Shown: positions 51,414 to 60,311 of the stretch, one piece after another
Layout: each line of letters opens with the position of its first letter
Position numbering within the stretch: position 1 is the first letter of the stretch
NCBI GenBank assembly: GCA_947504705.1
Contig: CANNIA010000011.1
Coordinates: 33,940-97,939 of the forward strand
DNA length: 64,000 nt
Origin: Paracoccaceae bacterium
GTDB lineage: Bacteria > Pseudomonadota > Alphaproteobacteria > Rhodobacterales > Rhodobacteraceae
Direction: 5' to 3'
The notes under the pieces: generated by a model
The model's database searches: none
What the model saw: only the letters and a program-made list of their open reading frames with translations
What the model was told of the DNA's origin: nothing
Translations under genes and position numbers: made by a program

Positions 51414-51977
51414 ATGGAGACTGCCAGCATGCTGCGACGCGCCATTGCGTCCGCTGTCGTGGGGATGTGTTTGGGTGCCGGGTCTATGGCCATGGCTGAC
51501 GACCTCCCGATCACGGGCCATATAGAATGGGGCGTCTGGGTTGACGCAGACGGCTGCCAGCACTGGTGGGCCGATGGTGGAACCGAAGGCTACATGGTGC
51601 CGCGCCGCGACGCCAAGACAGGCAAGGCGGTTTGCGTCGTGCCGAAAAGCTGCCTGACCGAAAGCACGGATGCGTTCTTTGGGACCGCAAGCGCCACGCT
51701 GACCTCTTCGGGCCGGTCCAAGCTTGAAGAATTCTTCAGCCACGCCGAGGCCTATTCCTTCTCGATCGCGGGTCACACTGACAGCCGCGGGGCGGACGAC
51801 TACAATCAGGCCCTGTCGGAGGCCCGCGCCAAGGCGGTGGCCGAGGTGGCCCGTTCGGTCGGTGCCGTGGTCGACAGCGAAGCCGGCTATGGCGAAAAGC
51901 AGCCGGTTGCAACCAATGACTCTGCGGCGGGGATGGCGAAGAACCGCCGCGTCGAAGTCATGTGCATGAAGGGCTGA
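51414..51977 (+). CDS. OmpA-domain protein with DGCQxW module
   Basis: The 187-residue exported protein has a Sec signal (LRRAIASAVVGMCLGAGSMAMA, cut before DD). A short module DADGCQHWWADGGTEGYMVP runs on to KTGKAVC and is also present in the next gene. The C-terminal OmpA-like peptidoglycan-binding domain includes FSIAGHTDSRGADDYNQALSEARA and KNRRVEVMC. It should sit in the outer membrane or periplasm bound to peptidoglycan. ATG 51414 follows GAGGAG; ATG 51429 with GGAGA is also possible. Confidence 0.85.
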   Translation: METASMLRRAIASAVVGMCLGAGSMAMADDLPITGHIEWGVWVDADGCQHWWADGGTEGYMVPRRDAKTGKAVCVVPKSCLTESTDAFFGTASATLTSSGRSKLEEFFSHAEAYSFSIAGHTDSRGADDYNQALSEARAKAVAEVARSVGAVVDSEAGYGEKQPVATNDSAAGMAKNRRVEVMCMKG

Positions 51978-51981
51978 TCAG

Positions 51982-52377
51982 ATGATGCCTGTATTGGATA
52001 CCAAGATGAACAGCACTTTCGGCAGCCAGGCCCTGCGCCTTGGGCTTCTGTCCGTCCTCGCGACCGGCCTTACGGCGTGCCAGAGCGGCGAATTCTTCGA
52101 AGACGTAGAACGGTATCACGGACCCGATACCGTGATCGCCAAAGCGTCGGATTCGGGGACCGACGACGTGGCCCTTAGAGAAGGCGAAGCGGCAATCGCC
52201 TATGATCCCGACGGCTGCCAAGTCTGGATCATCGATGACGGCGTCGAGGGCTATTCGACACCGCGTGTTGATCCCAAGACTGGGCTGCCGATCTGCGACG
52301 GCAAATATCCGCCTGGAACCGTGCTTGGTCCCTATGAGACTTCGGACGCGCCTGGTCCGGATTACGTGCCGAAATAA
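51982..52377 (+). CDS. Lipoprotein sharing the DGCQxW module with its neighbour
   Basis: The 131-residue lipoprotein has a signal ending in the lipobox LTAC (SVLATGLTAC). The mature part carries DPDGCQVWIIDDGVEGYSTP and KTGLPIC, matching the upstream OmpA-type protein at D-x-D-G-C-Q-x-W, D-x-G-x-E-G-Y and P-R-x-D-x-K-T-G-x(3)-C. A Pro/Gly-rich tail ends the protein. It is 4 bp downstream of the OmpA-type gene, so the two are coexpressed and probably work together at the outer membrane. The initiating Met may be the third one. Confidence 0.8.
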   Translation: MMPVLDTKMNSTFGSQALRLGLLSVLATGLTACQSGEFFEDVERYHGPDTVIAKASDSGTDDVALREGEAAIAYDPDGCQVWIIDDGVEGYSTPRVDPKTGLPICDGKYPPGTVLGPYETSDAPGPDYVPK

Positions 52378-52403
52378 GCGGCCACTGGCAGGAAAATAGC
52401 GAT

Positions 52404-52432
52404 GGGCCTCGGCACTGCCGGGGCCCTTTGCT
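52404..52432 (+). terminator. Rho-independent-type terminator
   Basis: GGGCC (52404-52408) and CGGCA (52410-52414) pair with TGCCG and GGCCC up to 52426, with one wobble pair between them. TTTGCTTTT follows. It is 27 bases after the lipoprotein stop and ends the OmpA-lipoprotein transcript before phoH. Confidence 0.7.
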
Positions 52433-52559
52433 TTTGCGACTGCTTGTTTGATGACGATGGAGTCACCACAAGATTTTGTAACAGCGCATGGTTTTGCTTG
52501 CCAGATGACCCAAGCGGCGGCAGACTTCCCCTTAGGCCCCTAAGCAAGAGGAGTGCCCC

Positions 52560-53573
52560 TTGGGCATCAGCGCTCTGTCCCCCCCGCCAAACAGATCTGT
52601 CGCCGCGGATATCGTGGAATCCACCCTCGAATTTCCAGATAATCGCCTATTGATTGACCTTTGCGGCGAGTTTGACCGCAACTTGGCGCAGGTTGAACAC
52701 CAGATGGGGGTGCATATCCTGCGGCGGGGCAACCGTTTGGCAGTGATCGGCGACAAGTCGGCACGTGAACAGGCGGCGGCAGTGCTGCGGTCGCTTTACG
52801 CCCGGCTCGAATCAGGGCGCGGGGTTGCTGCCGGCGACATCGACGGCGCGATGCGGATGGGCCGACCAGTGGGCGAGGCCGAGGGTGAGCAGATCGAGCT
52901 GTTCTCGACTGGGATGGAGCTTCGCACCCGCAAGAAGCCGATCGAACCCCGGACCGAGGCGCAGAAGGCCTATGTGGCCAACCTTTTCCAGAACGAAATG
53001 GGCTTTGGTATTGGCCCGGCCGGGACGGGCAAGACCTATCTGGCGGTGGCGGTCGGGGTGACGATGTTCATCTCGGGCGCGGTGGAAAAGATCATCCTGT
53101 CGCGCCCGGCGGTCGAGGCGGGTGAACGACTTGGCTTTCTGCCCGGCGACATGAAGGAAAAAGTCGACCCCTACATGCAACCGCTTTACGACGCGCTGAA
53201 CGATTTCCTGCCGTCAAAGCAGGTCGAAAAGCTTCTGCAGGAAAAGCGGATCGAGATTGCGCCCCTGGCCTTCATGCGGGGCCGGACTTTGTCGAACGCC
53301 TTTGTCGTGCTGGACGAGGCGCAGAATGCAACGACCATGCAGATGAAGATGTTCCTGACCCGCCTTGGCGAAGGCAGCCGCATGGTTATCACTGGCGACC
53401 GCACGCAGGTTGACTTGCCGCGCGGGACGGCTTCGGGCTTGGCGGATGCCGAGCGGATCCTGAAAGGGGTCAGGGGGGTAAGCTTCAATTACTTCACCTC
53501 GAAGGATGTCGTGCGGCATCCCTTGGTCGGGCGGATCATCGAGGCCTATGAGGCGGACGAAGCCAAGGGGTAA
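52560..53573 (+). CDS. PhoH-like ATPase
   Basis: The 337-residue PhoH-family P-loop protein has an N-terminal KH-like region, Walker A GIGPAGTGKTYLAVAVG (about residues 143-159), Walker B AFVVLDEAQNAT, and RMVITGDRTQVDLPRG. The family is linked to RNA metabolism and ribosome-associated YbeY. The TTG start has AGAGGAG 5-8 bases upstream. It opens the conserved phoH-ybeY-corC-lnt order. Confidence 0.93.
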   Translation: MGISALSPPPNRSVAADIVESTLEFPDNRLLIDLCGEFDRNLAQVEHQMGVHILRRGNRLAVIGDKSAREQAAAVLRSLYARLESGRGVAAGDIDGAMRMGRPVGEAEGEQIELFSTGMELRTRKKPIEPRTEAQKAYVANLFQNEMGFGIGPAGTGKTYLAVAVGVTMFISGAVEKIILSRPAVEAGERLGFLPGDMKEKVDPYMQPLYDALNDFLPSKQVEKLLQEKRIEIAPLAFMRGRTLSNAFVVLDEAQNATTMQMKMFLTRLGEGSRMVITGDRTQVDLPRGTASGLADAERILKGVRGVSFNYFTSKDVVRHPLVGRIIEAYEADEAKG

Positions 53574-53576
53574 GGG

Positions 53577-53720
53577 GCGGTTACCGGCCGGAGCGGCGTT
53601 GCCGCGAAGACCTTTTTCTCGTCGTCGGGGCTTTGCCCTCCTCCTCGGCTGACGAGGGGCGCTGCCCCTCGATCTCCCCGGGACATTTGGGGAAGAGAAA
53701 GATCAAGGTTTCCTCTTGGT
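53577..53720. repeat. Structured intergenic element between phoH and ybeY
   Basis: The spacer holds GAGGGGC-GCT-GCCCCTC, a GGGGCTTTGCCCTC stem-like stretch, a CCTCCTCC tract and the tail CCCGGGACATTTGGGGAAGA. I recall similar tails (a -GGxATATTTGxxxAAG- pattern) as very common interspersed intergenic repeats in Rhodobacterales genomes. The call rests on memory plus visible hairpins; only one copy is in this window. Confidence 0.45.
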
Positions 53721-53781
53721 CCAAAAACTCTCGCCGCAGGCGCTTGATTTGACGGCAGGGGCGCGTCGCGTTAGTGGCTTG

Positions 53782-54285
53782 ATGATGGATCTGGTCGAGA
53801 CAGTGATCGAAGATGCGCGATGGGAGGCTTTCGGGCTGGCCCCGCTGGCCGAACGTGCGGCAGCGGCAGCGCTTCAGGGCGTCGGTCTGCCGGTCATCGG
53901 TTTTCAGGTCAGCCTGATGGGCTGCGGCGACGCGCGGATTGCCGTTCTGAACAGTGATTTCCGCGACAAGTCCATGCCCACGAATGTTCTGAGCTGGCCG
54001 TCCGAGGAGCGGAGCGCGGAATTCGTGGGCGAGGCTCCTGATGCGCCCGAACCCGGCACGCTGGAGGTTCCCGAATCCCTTGGTGACATAGCCATCGCCT
54101 GGGAGACCTGTGCCCGCGAGGCCGAAGAGCAGGTCAAGCCGATGGCGGATCACGTCACGCATCTGATCGTTCATGGAACGTTGCATTTGCTGGGCTATGA
54201 CCATGTCGAAGACGAAGACGCTGCCCTGATGGAGGGGCTGGAAGTGCGGATACTTGCCAGCCTTGGGGTTTGTGACCCATATTAG
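53782..54285 (+). CDS. ybeY: Endoribonuclease YbeY
   Basis: The 167-residue single-strand endoribonuclease matures 16S rRNA 3' ends. The zinc motif HGTLHLLGYDH is intact near the C-terminus, and SLMGCGDARIAVLNSDFRDKSMPTNVLSWP is the conserved middle. ATG 53782 gives the expected start MMDLVETVIEDARW; an earlier TTG frame adds 22 unlikely residues. It lies between phoH and the CBS-domain gene. Confidence 0.94.
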   Translation: MMDLVETVIEDARWEAFGLAPLAERAAAAALQGVGLPVIGFQVSLMGCGDARIAVLNSDFRDKSMPTNVLSWPSEERSAEFVGEAPDAPEPGTLEVPESLGDIAIAWETCAREAEEQVKPMADHVTHLIVHGTLHLLGYDHVEDEDAALMEGLEVRILASLGVCDPY

Positions 54286-54326
54286 CGCCGCAGCCGCTGG
54301 ACGGTTGCGTTCTGGAAAAAGGACCG

Positions 54327-55217
54327 ATGGGCAGTAGTAACGACGGGTCTACCGCAGCGCAAAGCGCGCCGCTGGAGGTTATGACCGAAGAACCCGCCTC
54401 AGATCAGGGGCCAAAAGGCTTTTTCGGAAGGCTTCTTTCTGCATTCAGCCCAAGTTCGGACGCCACCTCCGCCGAGACGGCGCGGGGCAACTCATCTGTA
54501 TCGCAGGGCCTGAATGCCTTGCGTCAGATGCGGGTGGATGACGTGGCGGTGCCAAAGACCGATATAGTGGCGGTGCCGCTGGACATCGGCAAGGACGAAC
54601 TGGTCGCGGTCTTTCGCAAGCATGGGTTCAGCCGGGTGCCGGTCTACAAGGGCACGCTTGATCATCCGCAGGGCTTGGTCCTGTTGAAGGATCTTGCCTT
54701 GCAGCATGGGTTCGGGGCCACGGGGCGGTTCAGCCTCAAGCGCCTTCTGCGTCCGATCCTTTACGCGCCGCCCTCGATGGCTGTGGGGGTGCTCTTGCAA
54801 AAGATGCAGAAGGACCGCGCCCATATGGCCTTGATCATCGACGAATATGGCGGTGTCGACGGGCTGGTGACGATCGAGGACCTGATTGAGACGGTGATCG
54901 GCGAGATCGAGGATGAGCATGACGAGGAAGAAGGCGCGCTGTGGAAAGAGGAGGCGCCCGGTGTGATCCTTGCCCAGTCTGCCGCCCCGCTTGAGGAGAT
55001 CGAGGTGGCCTTGGGTGTTGCCCTGCGCAAGGGCGACGAGGACGAAGAGATCGACACTTTGGGCGGGCTGGTCTTCCAACGCTCGGGCCATGTGCCGCGG
55101 CGGGGAGAGATCGTCACCCATGAAAGCGGCGTCACCTTCGAGATTCTGGATGCCGACCCGCGCCGGATCAAGCGGTTGCGCGTGCGGCTGCCATTGCCGG
55201 ATGAGGGTGCCGCGTGA
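54327..55217 (+). CDS. CBS-domain CorC/TlyC-type protein
   Basis: The 296-residue protein lacks membrane helices and contains two CBS domains (about residues 75-190: MRVDDVAVPKTDIVAVPLD, then DRAHMALIIDEYGGVDGLVTIEDLIETVIGEIEDEHDEEE) and a C-terminal CorC_HlyC domain (VILAQSAAPLEEIEVALG to RRIKRLRVRLP). It belongs to the CorC group tied to magnesium/cobalt efflux and found between ybeY and lnt. It is followed by lnt after 3 bases. Confidence 0.92.
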   Translation: MGSSNDGSTAAQSAPLEVMTEEPASDQGPKGFFGRLLSAFSPSSDATSAETARGNSSVSQGLNALRQMRVDDVAVPKTDIVAVPLDIGKDELVAVFRKHGFSRVPVYKGTLDHPQGLVLLKDLALQHGFGATGRFSLKRLLRPILYAPPSMAVGVLLQKMQKDRAHMALIIDEYGGVDGLVTIEDLIETVIGEIEDEHDEEEGALWKEEAPGVILAQSAAPLEEIEVALGVALRKGDEDEEIDTLGGLVFQRSGHVPRRGEIVTHESGVTFEILDADPRRIKRLRVRLPLPDEGAA

Positions 55218-55220
55218 GCC

Positions 55221-56693
55221 ATGGCTGACGCTTGGCTGAACGGCTGGCGGCGACTGGTGCTGTCCTTTGGCTTTGGCGCGGTTGCGGCGCTGGGTCAAGC
55301 CCCTTGGGGCTTTTGGTGGGCGGCGCTGGCCGGGATGGCCGGGGTGGTCTGGCTGCTTGACCGCATAGCGACCGCGCGTGGGGCTTTCTTGGTGGGCGAA
55401 GCAGCGGGAACCGGCTATTTCGGCCTAGCCCTTTCCTGGATCGTCGAGCCCTTCCTCATCGACGCCGAGCAGTACGGCTGGATGGCCCCCTTTGCGGTGA
55501 TTTTCCTTGCTGCAGGCCTCGGCCTGTTCTGGGCGGCAGCGGCGGTCATTGCCAGGCTTTTCCGGCATCGCGGGTTTGGCTTCGTAGCAGCCTTCGTCGG
55601 TCTGGAAGGGCTGCGCGGCGTCATCCTTACCGGGTTTCCCTGGGGGATGCTGGGCCATGTCTGGATTGGCACCCCGGTCGATCAACTCGCCGCTTTGATC
55701 GGGCCGTCGGGGCTTACCCTTCTTTGCCTTGGCATCGCCGCCCTTCCCGCCGTTTGGAGGCTTAAAGGGCTGGCCCTGTCCGGGCTGATCCTTGCGGCAG
55801 CCTTTGGCTTCGGGCTTTGGCGGCTGTCACTGCCGATGCCGCCCGACCGTGCCGGGACGATCCGTCTGGTCCAGCCTAATGCCGAACAATCGCTGAAATG
55901 GGATGATGCGCTGGCCGAGACCTTCCTCAATCGCCTTCTGACCATGACGAACGAGGGCACGCCCGCTGATCTGACGATCTGGCCGGAAACCGCCGTGCCC
56001 TACATGCTGGAATATGCGCCGGAAGTGGCCGGGATGATCGGCACCGCCTCGCGCGGTAAGCTGGTCGCTGCCGGGATCCAGCGCGAGGAGGGCGGGCGGT
56101 ATTTCAACAGCTTGCGTTTCCTGCAGGGCGATGGGGTCGAACTGGCCCGTTATGACAAGGCCCATCTGGTGCCCTTTGGCGAATATATCCCCTTTGGCGA
56201 TCTGGCCTATGACTGGTTCGGGATCACTGCCTTTGCCGCGCAGGCCGGGGCCACCTATTCGGCCGGGTCTGGCCCCTCGGTTATCGATCTTGGCAAGCTC
56301 GGGAAAGTGCTGCCTCTGATCTGCTATGAGGTCATCTTTCCGCGTGAGGTGAATGCCGCGCCCGAACGCGCCGACTGGATGCTGCAGATCACCAACGATG
56401 CCTGGTTTGGCGTCCAGACCGGCCCGTTCCAGCATTTTGCCCAAGCCCGGCTGCGCGCCATTGAACAAGGCCTGCCGATGATCCGGGTCGCCAATACCGG
56501 CGTCACCGCGGTGATCGACGCGCGGGGGCGGGTGGTGGCGGACCTTCCGTTCGGGACCATGGCCAAGCTTGACACGAAGATACCCGGTGCGTTGCCACCC
56601 ACACCCTACAGCCGCTGGGGTGACGGGCCGATCCTGCTTTTGCTGGCGGGGCTTGCTTTGCTTTCGGCGGCACGGGCTCCGAAATCCCGTTGA
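55221..56693 (+). CDS. lnt: Apolipoprotein N-acyltransferase
   Basis: The 490-residue inner-membrane enzyme adds the third acyl chain to lipoprotein N-termini. Several N-terminal membrane helices precede a periplasmic nitrilase-fold domain with catalytic Glu in IWPETAVPYM, Lys in YDKAHLVPFGEYIP, and Cys in PLICYEVIFPREV. A final helix follows (GPILLLLAGLALLSAA). It serves the many lipoproteins in this window. It is followed by the metK riboswitch. Confidence 0.95.
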   Translation: MADAWLNGWRRLVLSFGFGAVAALGQAPWGFWWAALAGMAGVVWLLDRIATARGAFLVGEAAGTGYFGLALSWIVEPFLIDAEQYGWMAPFAVIFLAAGLGLFWAAAAVIARLFRHRGFGFVAAFVGLEGLRGVILTGFPWGMLGHVWIGTPVDQLAALIGPSGLTLLCLGIAALPAVWRLKGLALSGLILAAAFGFGLWRLSLPMPPDRAGTIRLVQPNAEQSLKWDDALAETFLNRLLTMTNEGTPADLTIWPETAVPYMLEYAPEVAGMIGTASRGKLVAAGIQREEGGRYFNSLRFLQGDGVELARYDKAHLVPFGEYIPFGDLAYDWFGITAFAAQAGATYSAGSGPSVIDLGKLGKVLPLICYEVIFPREVNAAPERADWMLQITNDAWFGVQTGPFQHFAQARLRAIEQGLPMIRVANTGVTAVIDARGRVVADLPFGTMAKLDTKIPGALPPTPYSRWGDGPILLLLAGLALLSAARAPKSR

Positions 56694-56729
56694 CCTTATG
56701 CTCAGCCCCGACTAGGGGAACACTGAACT

Positions 56730-56773
56730 GCCACAACGGCTTCCTGACGTGGCGGGGATCAACCAATGGAGCA
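56730..56773 (+). ncRNA. SAM/SAH riboswitch controlling metK
   Basis: GCCAC (56730-56734) pairs with GTGGC (56749-56753) around AACGGCTTCCTGAC. The spacer GGGATCAACCAAT is followed by GGAGCA (56768-56773), which doubles as the metK ribosome site and can pair back with the GCTTCC loop as a pseudoknot. This is the SAM/SAH class described upstream of metK in Rhodobacterales. When SAM binds, the pseudoknot hides the ribosome site and lowers SAM synthetase translation. A short GCCCC-GACTA-GGGG stem lies just upstream. Confidence 0.9.
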
Positions 56774-56781
56774 CTTCCCCG

Positions 56782-57960
56782 ATGACTACTGCCACTGGCC
56801 GCAAGGATTACGTCTTTACCTCCGAGTCCGTCTCGGAAGGTCACCCCGACAAAGTCTGTGACCGCATCTCGGATGCTGTCCTGGACGCCTTCCTCAAGGA
56901 AGAACCGAACGCCCGTGTCGCATGCGAAACCTTCGCCACCACCAACCGCGTGGTCGTTGGCGGCGAGGTTGGCCTGTCGTCGAAAGAGGCAACCGCCGCG
57001 ATGATGAAACGCGTCGACGGCATCGTCCGCGATTGCGTGCGTGACATCGGCTATGAGCAGAAAAAGTTCCACTGGGACAAGATCAAGATCAGCAACTACA
57101 TTCACGAACAATCGGCGCATATCGCGCAGGGCGTGGATCGGGACGGGGCTGGCGATCAGGGCATCATGTTCGGCTATGCCACGCTTGAGACCCCTGAATT
57201 CATGCCCGCGCCGATCCAGTATGCCCATGCGATCCTGCGCCGCCTGACCGAAGCCCGGAAGTCCGGTGCTGAGCCAACCCTTGGGCCGGATGCGAAAAGC
57301 CAGCTCACGCTGCGCTATGCCAACGGCAAACCGGTCGAAGTGATGTCGATCGTGCTGTCGACCCAGCACACCTCCAAACGCCAAACCTCGAAAGTCATCC
57401 GCAAGATCGTGGAGCCCTATATCCGCGACGTGCTTCCCGAAGGCTGGATTACCCGCAAGACCGAATGGCATGTGAACCCGACCGGGACCTTCGTGATCGG
57501 CGGGCCGGATGGGGATGCGGGCCTGACGGGCCGCAAGATCATCGTCGACACCTATGGCGGGGCTGCCCCTCACGGCGGCGGTGCCTTCAGTGGCAAGGAC
57601 CCGACCAAGGTTGACCGCTCGGCCGCCTATGCCGCGCGCTATCTGGCCAAGAACGTGGTCGCCGCAGGCCTTGCCGACCGCTGCACGCTGCAGGTTTCCT
57701 ATGCCATCGGCGTGGCCAAACCCCTGTCGATCTATGTCGACACGCATGGCACCGGCAAGGTTTCGGAGGCAGCGATCGAACGCGCCGTCGCCGAAGTCAT
57801 GGACCTGACCCCGCGCGGCATTCGCACGCATCTGGACCTGAACAAGCCGATCTATGCCCGTACTTCGGCCTATGGCCACTTTGGCCGCGCACCGGATGCG
57901 GACGGTGGTTTCAGCTGGGAGCGTACCGATCTGATCGACGCCTTGAAGAAGGCGGTCTGA
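56782..57960 (+). CDS. metK: S-adenosylmethionine synthetase
   Basis: The 392-residue enzyme forms SAM from methionine and ATP. Signatures are [33 protein letters not shown] and the P-loop [19 protein letters not shown]. The ATG at 56782 lies 8 bases after the GGAGCA that ends the riboswitch, which settles the start against an in-frame upstream GTG. A strong hairpin follows the stop. Confidence 0.98.
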   Translation: MTTATGRKDYVFTSESVSEGHPDKVCDRISDAVLDAFLKEEPNARVACETFATTNRVVVGGEVGLSSKEATAAMMKRVDGIVRDCVRDIGYEQKKFHWDKIKISNYIHEQSAHIAQGVDRDGAGDQGIMFGYATLETPEFMPAPIQYAHAILRRLTEARKSGAEPTLGPDAKSQLTLRYANGKPVEVMSIVLSTQHTSKRQTSKVIRKIVEPYIRDVLPEGWITRKTEWHVNPTGTFVIGGPDGDAGLTGRKIIVDTYGGAAPHGGGAFSGKDPTKVDRSAAYAARYLAKNVVAAGLADRCTLQVSYAIGVAKPLSIYVDTHGTGKVSEAAIERAVAEVMDLTPRGIRTHLDLNKPIYARTSAYGHFGRAPDADGGFSWERTDLIDALKKAV

Positions 57961-57972
57961 AACCATGCTTGA

Positions 57973-58011
57973 CCACGCGCCGCCGTTAGGGCTTTCTCGG
58001 GCGGCGCGTGG
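57973..58011 (+). terminator. Hairpin terminator after metK
   Basis: CCACGCGCCGCC (57973-57984) pairs perfectly with GGCGGCGCGTGG (58000-58011) around a 15-base loop, beginning 13 bases after the metK stop. Only a weak T run follows (AGTTTGCC), so it may act by stem strength or serve as a 3' stabiliser. Confidence 0.65.
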
Positions 58012-58056
58012 AGTTTGCCACGTTTACCGATTGCAATTTTACCTTGGGTGCCCCTG

Positions 58057-58809
58057 ATGACCCGAAATCCGCTTCGCCTTTGCTTGGCTTTCTTGGCTGC
58101 GATGCTGCCGCTTGCGGCCTGCGTCTCGACGCAAGAGGACCTTGCAACCCAGAATATTGCGGTGTCCGAGGAATGCCTTGTCGGTAAATGCCGCTTCAAC
58201 AACGCCCCGGTGAAACTTGCCCCGGAAAAGATCAAGCTGGAAGGCCGCGCCTACGATTTCCAACGCTTGATTGCCCGGCTTGACTTCATCGATGCAGGCG
58301 GTCTGGATTGGCAGGCCCCCGAGAAATCGCTGACCGACGGTGCCTCAATCCCCGAAATCTTCGTGCCCCTGATCGGCTTCCCCAATGAGCCGAAATTCGC
58401 CAATGCTTCTGCCCTGCATGACGCCTATTGCGGCATCGGTAACGAGGCTGGCTCGGTCTATCACTCGCGGACCTGGCAGGAAGTGCATCGGCTGTTCTAT
58501 GACGCGCTGGTTGCCAGCGGCACGCCGGACGTCAAGGCCAAGATCATGTTCGCCGCCGTCTGGCTGGGCGGCCCGCGCTGGAATACTCAGGGCAAACCCG
58601 AAACGCTGCTGGACGGCGTGCCGGATGCGGCCAAGAAAGAGGCCTTGGTCGAAGCGATGGCCTTCATCGAGCATGAAAAACCGGATATGAAGGAACTTAT
58701 TGAATTCCTTGATATTCAGGTCAAGGAAATGCTGCGCACAAAGCGGGCTATCGACCATGGGGTACCGAGACCCTCATCGCCCAATGATCTTTCAACTGCT
58801 GGCCAGTGA
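58057..58809 (+). CDS. DUF1353-family lipoprotein
   Basis: The 250-residue protein has a lipoprotein signal (LRLCLAFLAAMLPLAAC). Its domain resembles DUF1353: SLTDGASIPEIFVPLIGFP, ASALHDAYCG, WQEVHRLFYDALVASGTP and MFAAVWLGGPRW. The H-D and H-R-x-F-Y pattern suggests a small metalloenzyme core of the kind found in phage tail loci, but no phage gene is nearby. The start is taken as ATG 58057 because it places the signal correctly. The next 200 bases hold no gene I can support. Confidence 0.8.
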   Translation: MTRNPLRLCLAFLAAMLPLAACVSTQEDLATQNIAVSEECLVGKCRFNNAPVKLAPEKIKLEGRAYDFQRLIARLDFIDAGGLDWQAPEKSLTDGASIPEIFVPLIGFPNEPKFANASALHDAYCGIGNEAGSVYHSRTWQEVHRLFYDALVASGTPDVKAKIMFAAVWLGGPRWNTQGKPETLLDGVPDAAKKEALVEAMAFIEHEKPDMKELIEFLDIQVKEMLRTKRAIDHGVPRPSSPNDLSTAGQ

Positions 58810-59009
58810 ACGAATGATTGCTGGACAAGGCCTGATCTGCTTGTCCTCCGAACGATCTTCTTCCCAAGCAAAGCTGCGCAAGTCAAAGACAAAAATCGAC
58901 CGCTCTCGCACCTTGGCGCGGAACGCAGGCAAAAGACTGCATCTTACTGGCAACCTCTGGCTGCGGTAAACTTCGCCCATCATCCGCTTTTACCGGAAAG
59001 AGTAGACCC

Positions 59010-59474
59010 ATGACTGCAACCGATGTGTCCGGACTAACTCAGCTTGGTCAGAAGACCGAGGCTCCGACCTCGCCCGAAACCGCCGTGCTGGAGCGGGTTC
59101 CGACCGGCCATGCAGGCACCTCTTACGTCGTGCGCTTCACCGCACCCGAATTCACCTCGCTTTGCCCGATGACCGGCCAGCCCGATTTCGCCCACATCGT
59201 GATCGACTATGTGCCGGGCTCCTGGTTGGTCGAATCGAAGTCCTTGAAGCTTTACCTGCACAGCTTCCGCAACCATGGCGCTTTCCACGAAGACTGCACA
59301 ATCGACATCGGCAAGCGGCTGGTGGCACTTCTCGACCCGCAATGGCTGCGGATCGGGGCCTATTGGTACCCGCGCGGCGGCATTCCGATTGATGTCTTTT
59401 GGCAGACCGGCGCGCCGCCCGCAGGCGTCTGGCTGCCCGATCAAGGGGTCGGCCCCTATCGCGGGCGCGGCTAA
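59010..59474 (+). CDS. queF: NADPH-dependent 7-cyano-7-deazaguanine reductase
   Basis: The 154-residue type I QueF reduces preQ0 to preQ1 in queuosine synthesis. Active-site Cys lies in [14 protein letters not shown] and the family motif is [15 protein letters not shown]. Length is normal for the single-domain form. The 200-bp upstream region was checked for a preQ1 riboswitch and none was recognised. Confidence 0.95.
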   Translation: MTATDVSGLTQLGQKTEAPTSPETAVLERVPTGHAGTSYVVRFTAPEFTSLCPMTGQPDFAHIVIDYVPGSWLVESKSLKLYLHSFRNHGAFHEDCTIDIGKRLVALLDPQWLRIGAYWYPRGGIPIDVFWQTGAPPAGVWLPDQGVGPYRGRG

Positions 59475-59511
59475 GCTTGACCATCCCCGGCGCGGGTCCT
59501 AAAGCGCCACC

Positions 59512-60204
59512 ATGACCGAAAGCGCCTCCCCATCCCGCAATTTCTATGGCCGCATCCGGGGCAAGACCCTGCGCGCGAGCCAGAAGGATTATCTGGCCAA
59601 CGACCTAGTCCCGCTCACCCTGCGCGGGATCACGCGTGAGGATAACCCGGAGCGCGCGGTTCTTGATCTGGACTTCGCAGCGGGCAAGCCCCTGTGGCTT
59701 GAGGTCGGCTTTGGCGGCGGTGAGCATCTGGTGCATATGGCCGCCGCAAATTCGGGCGTGGCGATCCTTGGGGCCGAGCCCTTCGTGAACGGCATCGCCA
59801 TGCTTCTGGGCAAGATCCGCGGCGCAGGGGTGACCAACCTCGGGCTTCATCCCGGCGATGTGCGCGACCTTTTTGACGTGCTGCCCGATGCCTGCCTGTC
59901 CAAGGTCTTCCTGAACTACCCCGACCCCTGGCCGAAAGCCCGCCACCACCGCCGCCGCTTTGTGACGCCGGAATACCTGTTGCCCCTGGCCCGCAAGATG
60001 ATTTCCGGGGCCGAATTCCGCGTCGCGACCGACATCCCCGACTATGTCCGCCAGACGCTGGAAGAGGTCCCCCCCGCCGGGTTCGCGCTGGAACGGCAGG
60101 CGGGCTTGGGCGAGGCTTGGGGGGATTGGCTGTCCACCCGCTATGAACAAAAGGCCCTGCGCGAAGGCCGCAGCCCGCATTACCTGACCTTTCGGCGTCG
60201 CTAA
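59512..60204 (+). CDS. trmB: tRNA (guanine-N7)-methyltransferase
   Basis: The 230-residue SAM-dependent methyltransferase forms m7G46 in tRNA. The SAM site is [17 protein letters not shown], followed by [14 protein letters not shown] and the catalytic loop [18 protein letters not shown]. The N-terminal [14 protein letters not shown] is typical. A long hairpin begins directly at the stop. Confidence 0.96.
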   Translation: MTESASPSRNFYGRIRGKTLRASQKDYLANDLVPLTLRGITREDNPERAVLDLDFAAGKPLWLEVGFGGGEHLVHMAAANSGVAILGAEPFVNGIAMLLGKIRGAGVTNLGLHPGDVRDLFDVLPDACLSKVFLNYPDPWPKARHHRRRFVTPEYLLPLARKMISGAEFRVATDIPDYVRQTLEEVPPAGFALERQAGLGEAWGDWLSTRYEQKALREGRSPHYLTFRRR

Positions 60205-60255
60205 GGCCCGCTTTCCGCGGCTCCCGCCCGCCCACCCCGCCGCGAAAAGCGGGCC
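60205..60255 (+). terminator. Long hairpin after trmB
   Basis: GGCCCGCTTTCCGCGG (60205-60220) pairs with CCGCGAAAAGCGGGCC (60240-60255) in 16 positions with one mismatch, around a C-rich 19-base loop. It begins immediately after the trmB stop and lies 57 bp before aroA, so it likely ends the trmB transcript. Confidence 0.65.
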
Positions 60256-60311
60256 GTGGACCCCGGCTTTCGCTTGCGTTATCAGGCAGGCGAGAACTGA
60301 GGGAGAAAGAC

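Noticed and set aside
53577..53720. CcsR-type small RNA because of a CCTCCTCC tract
   Set aside because: The tract is not in a hairpin loop here, and the usual upstream DUF1127 gene is absent.
58810..59009. preQ1 riboswitch upstream of queF
   Set aside because: I could not find the short hairpin followed by an A-rich tail pairing back to its loop; the region also holds no supported gene.
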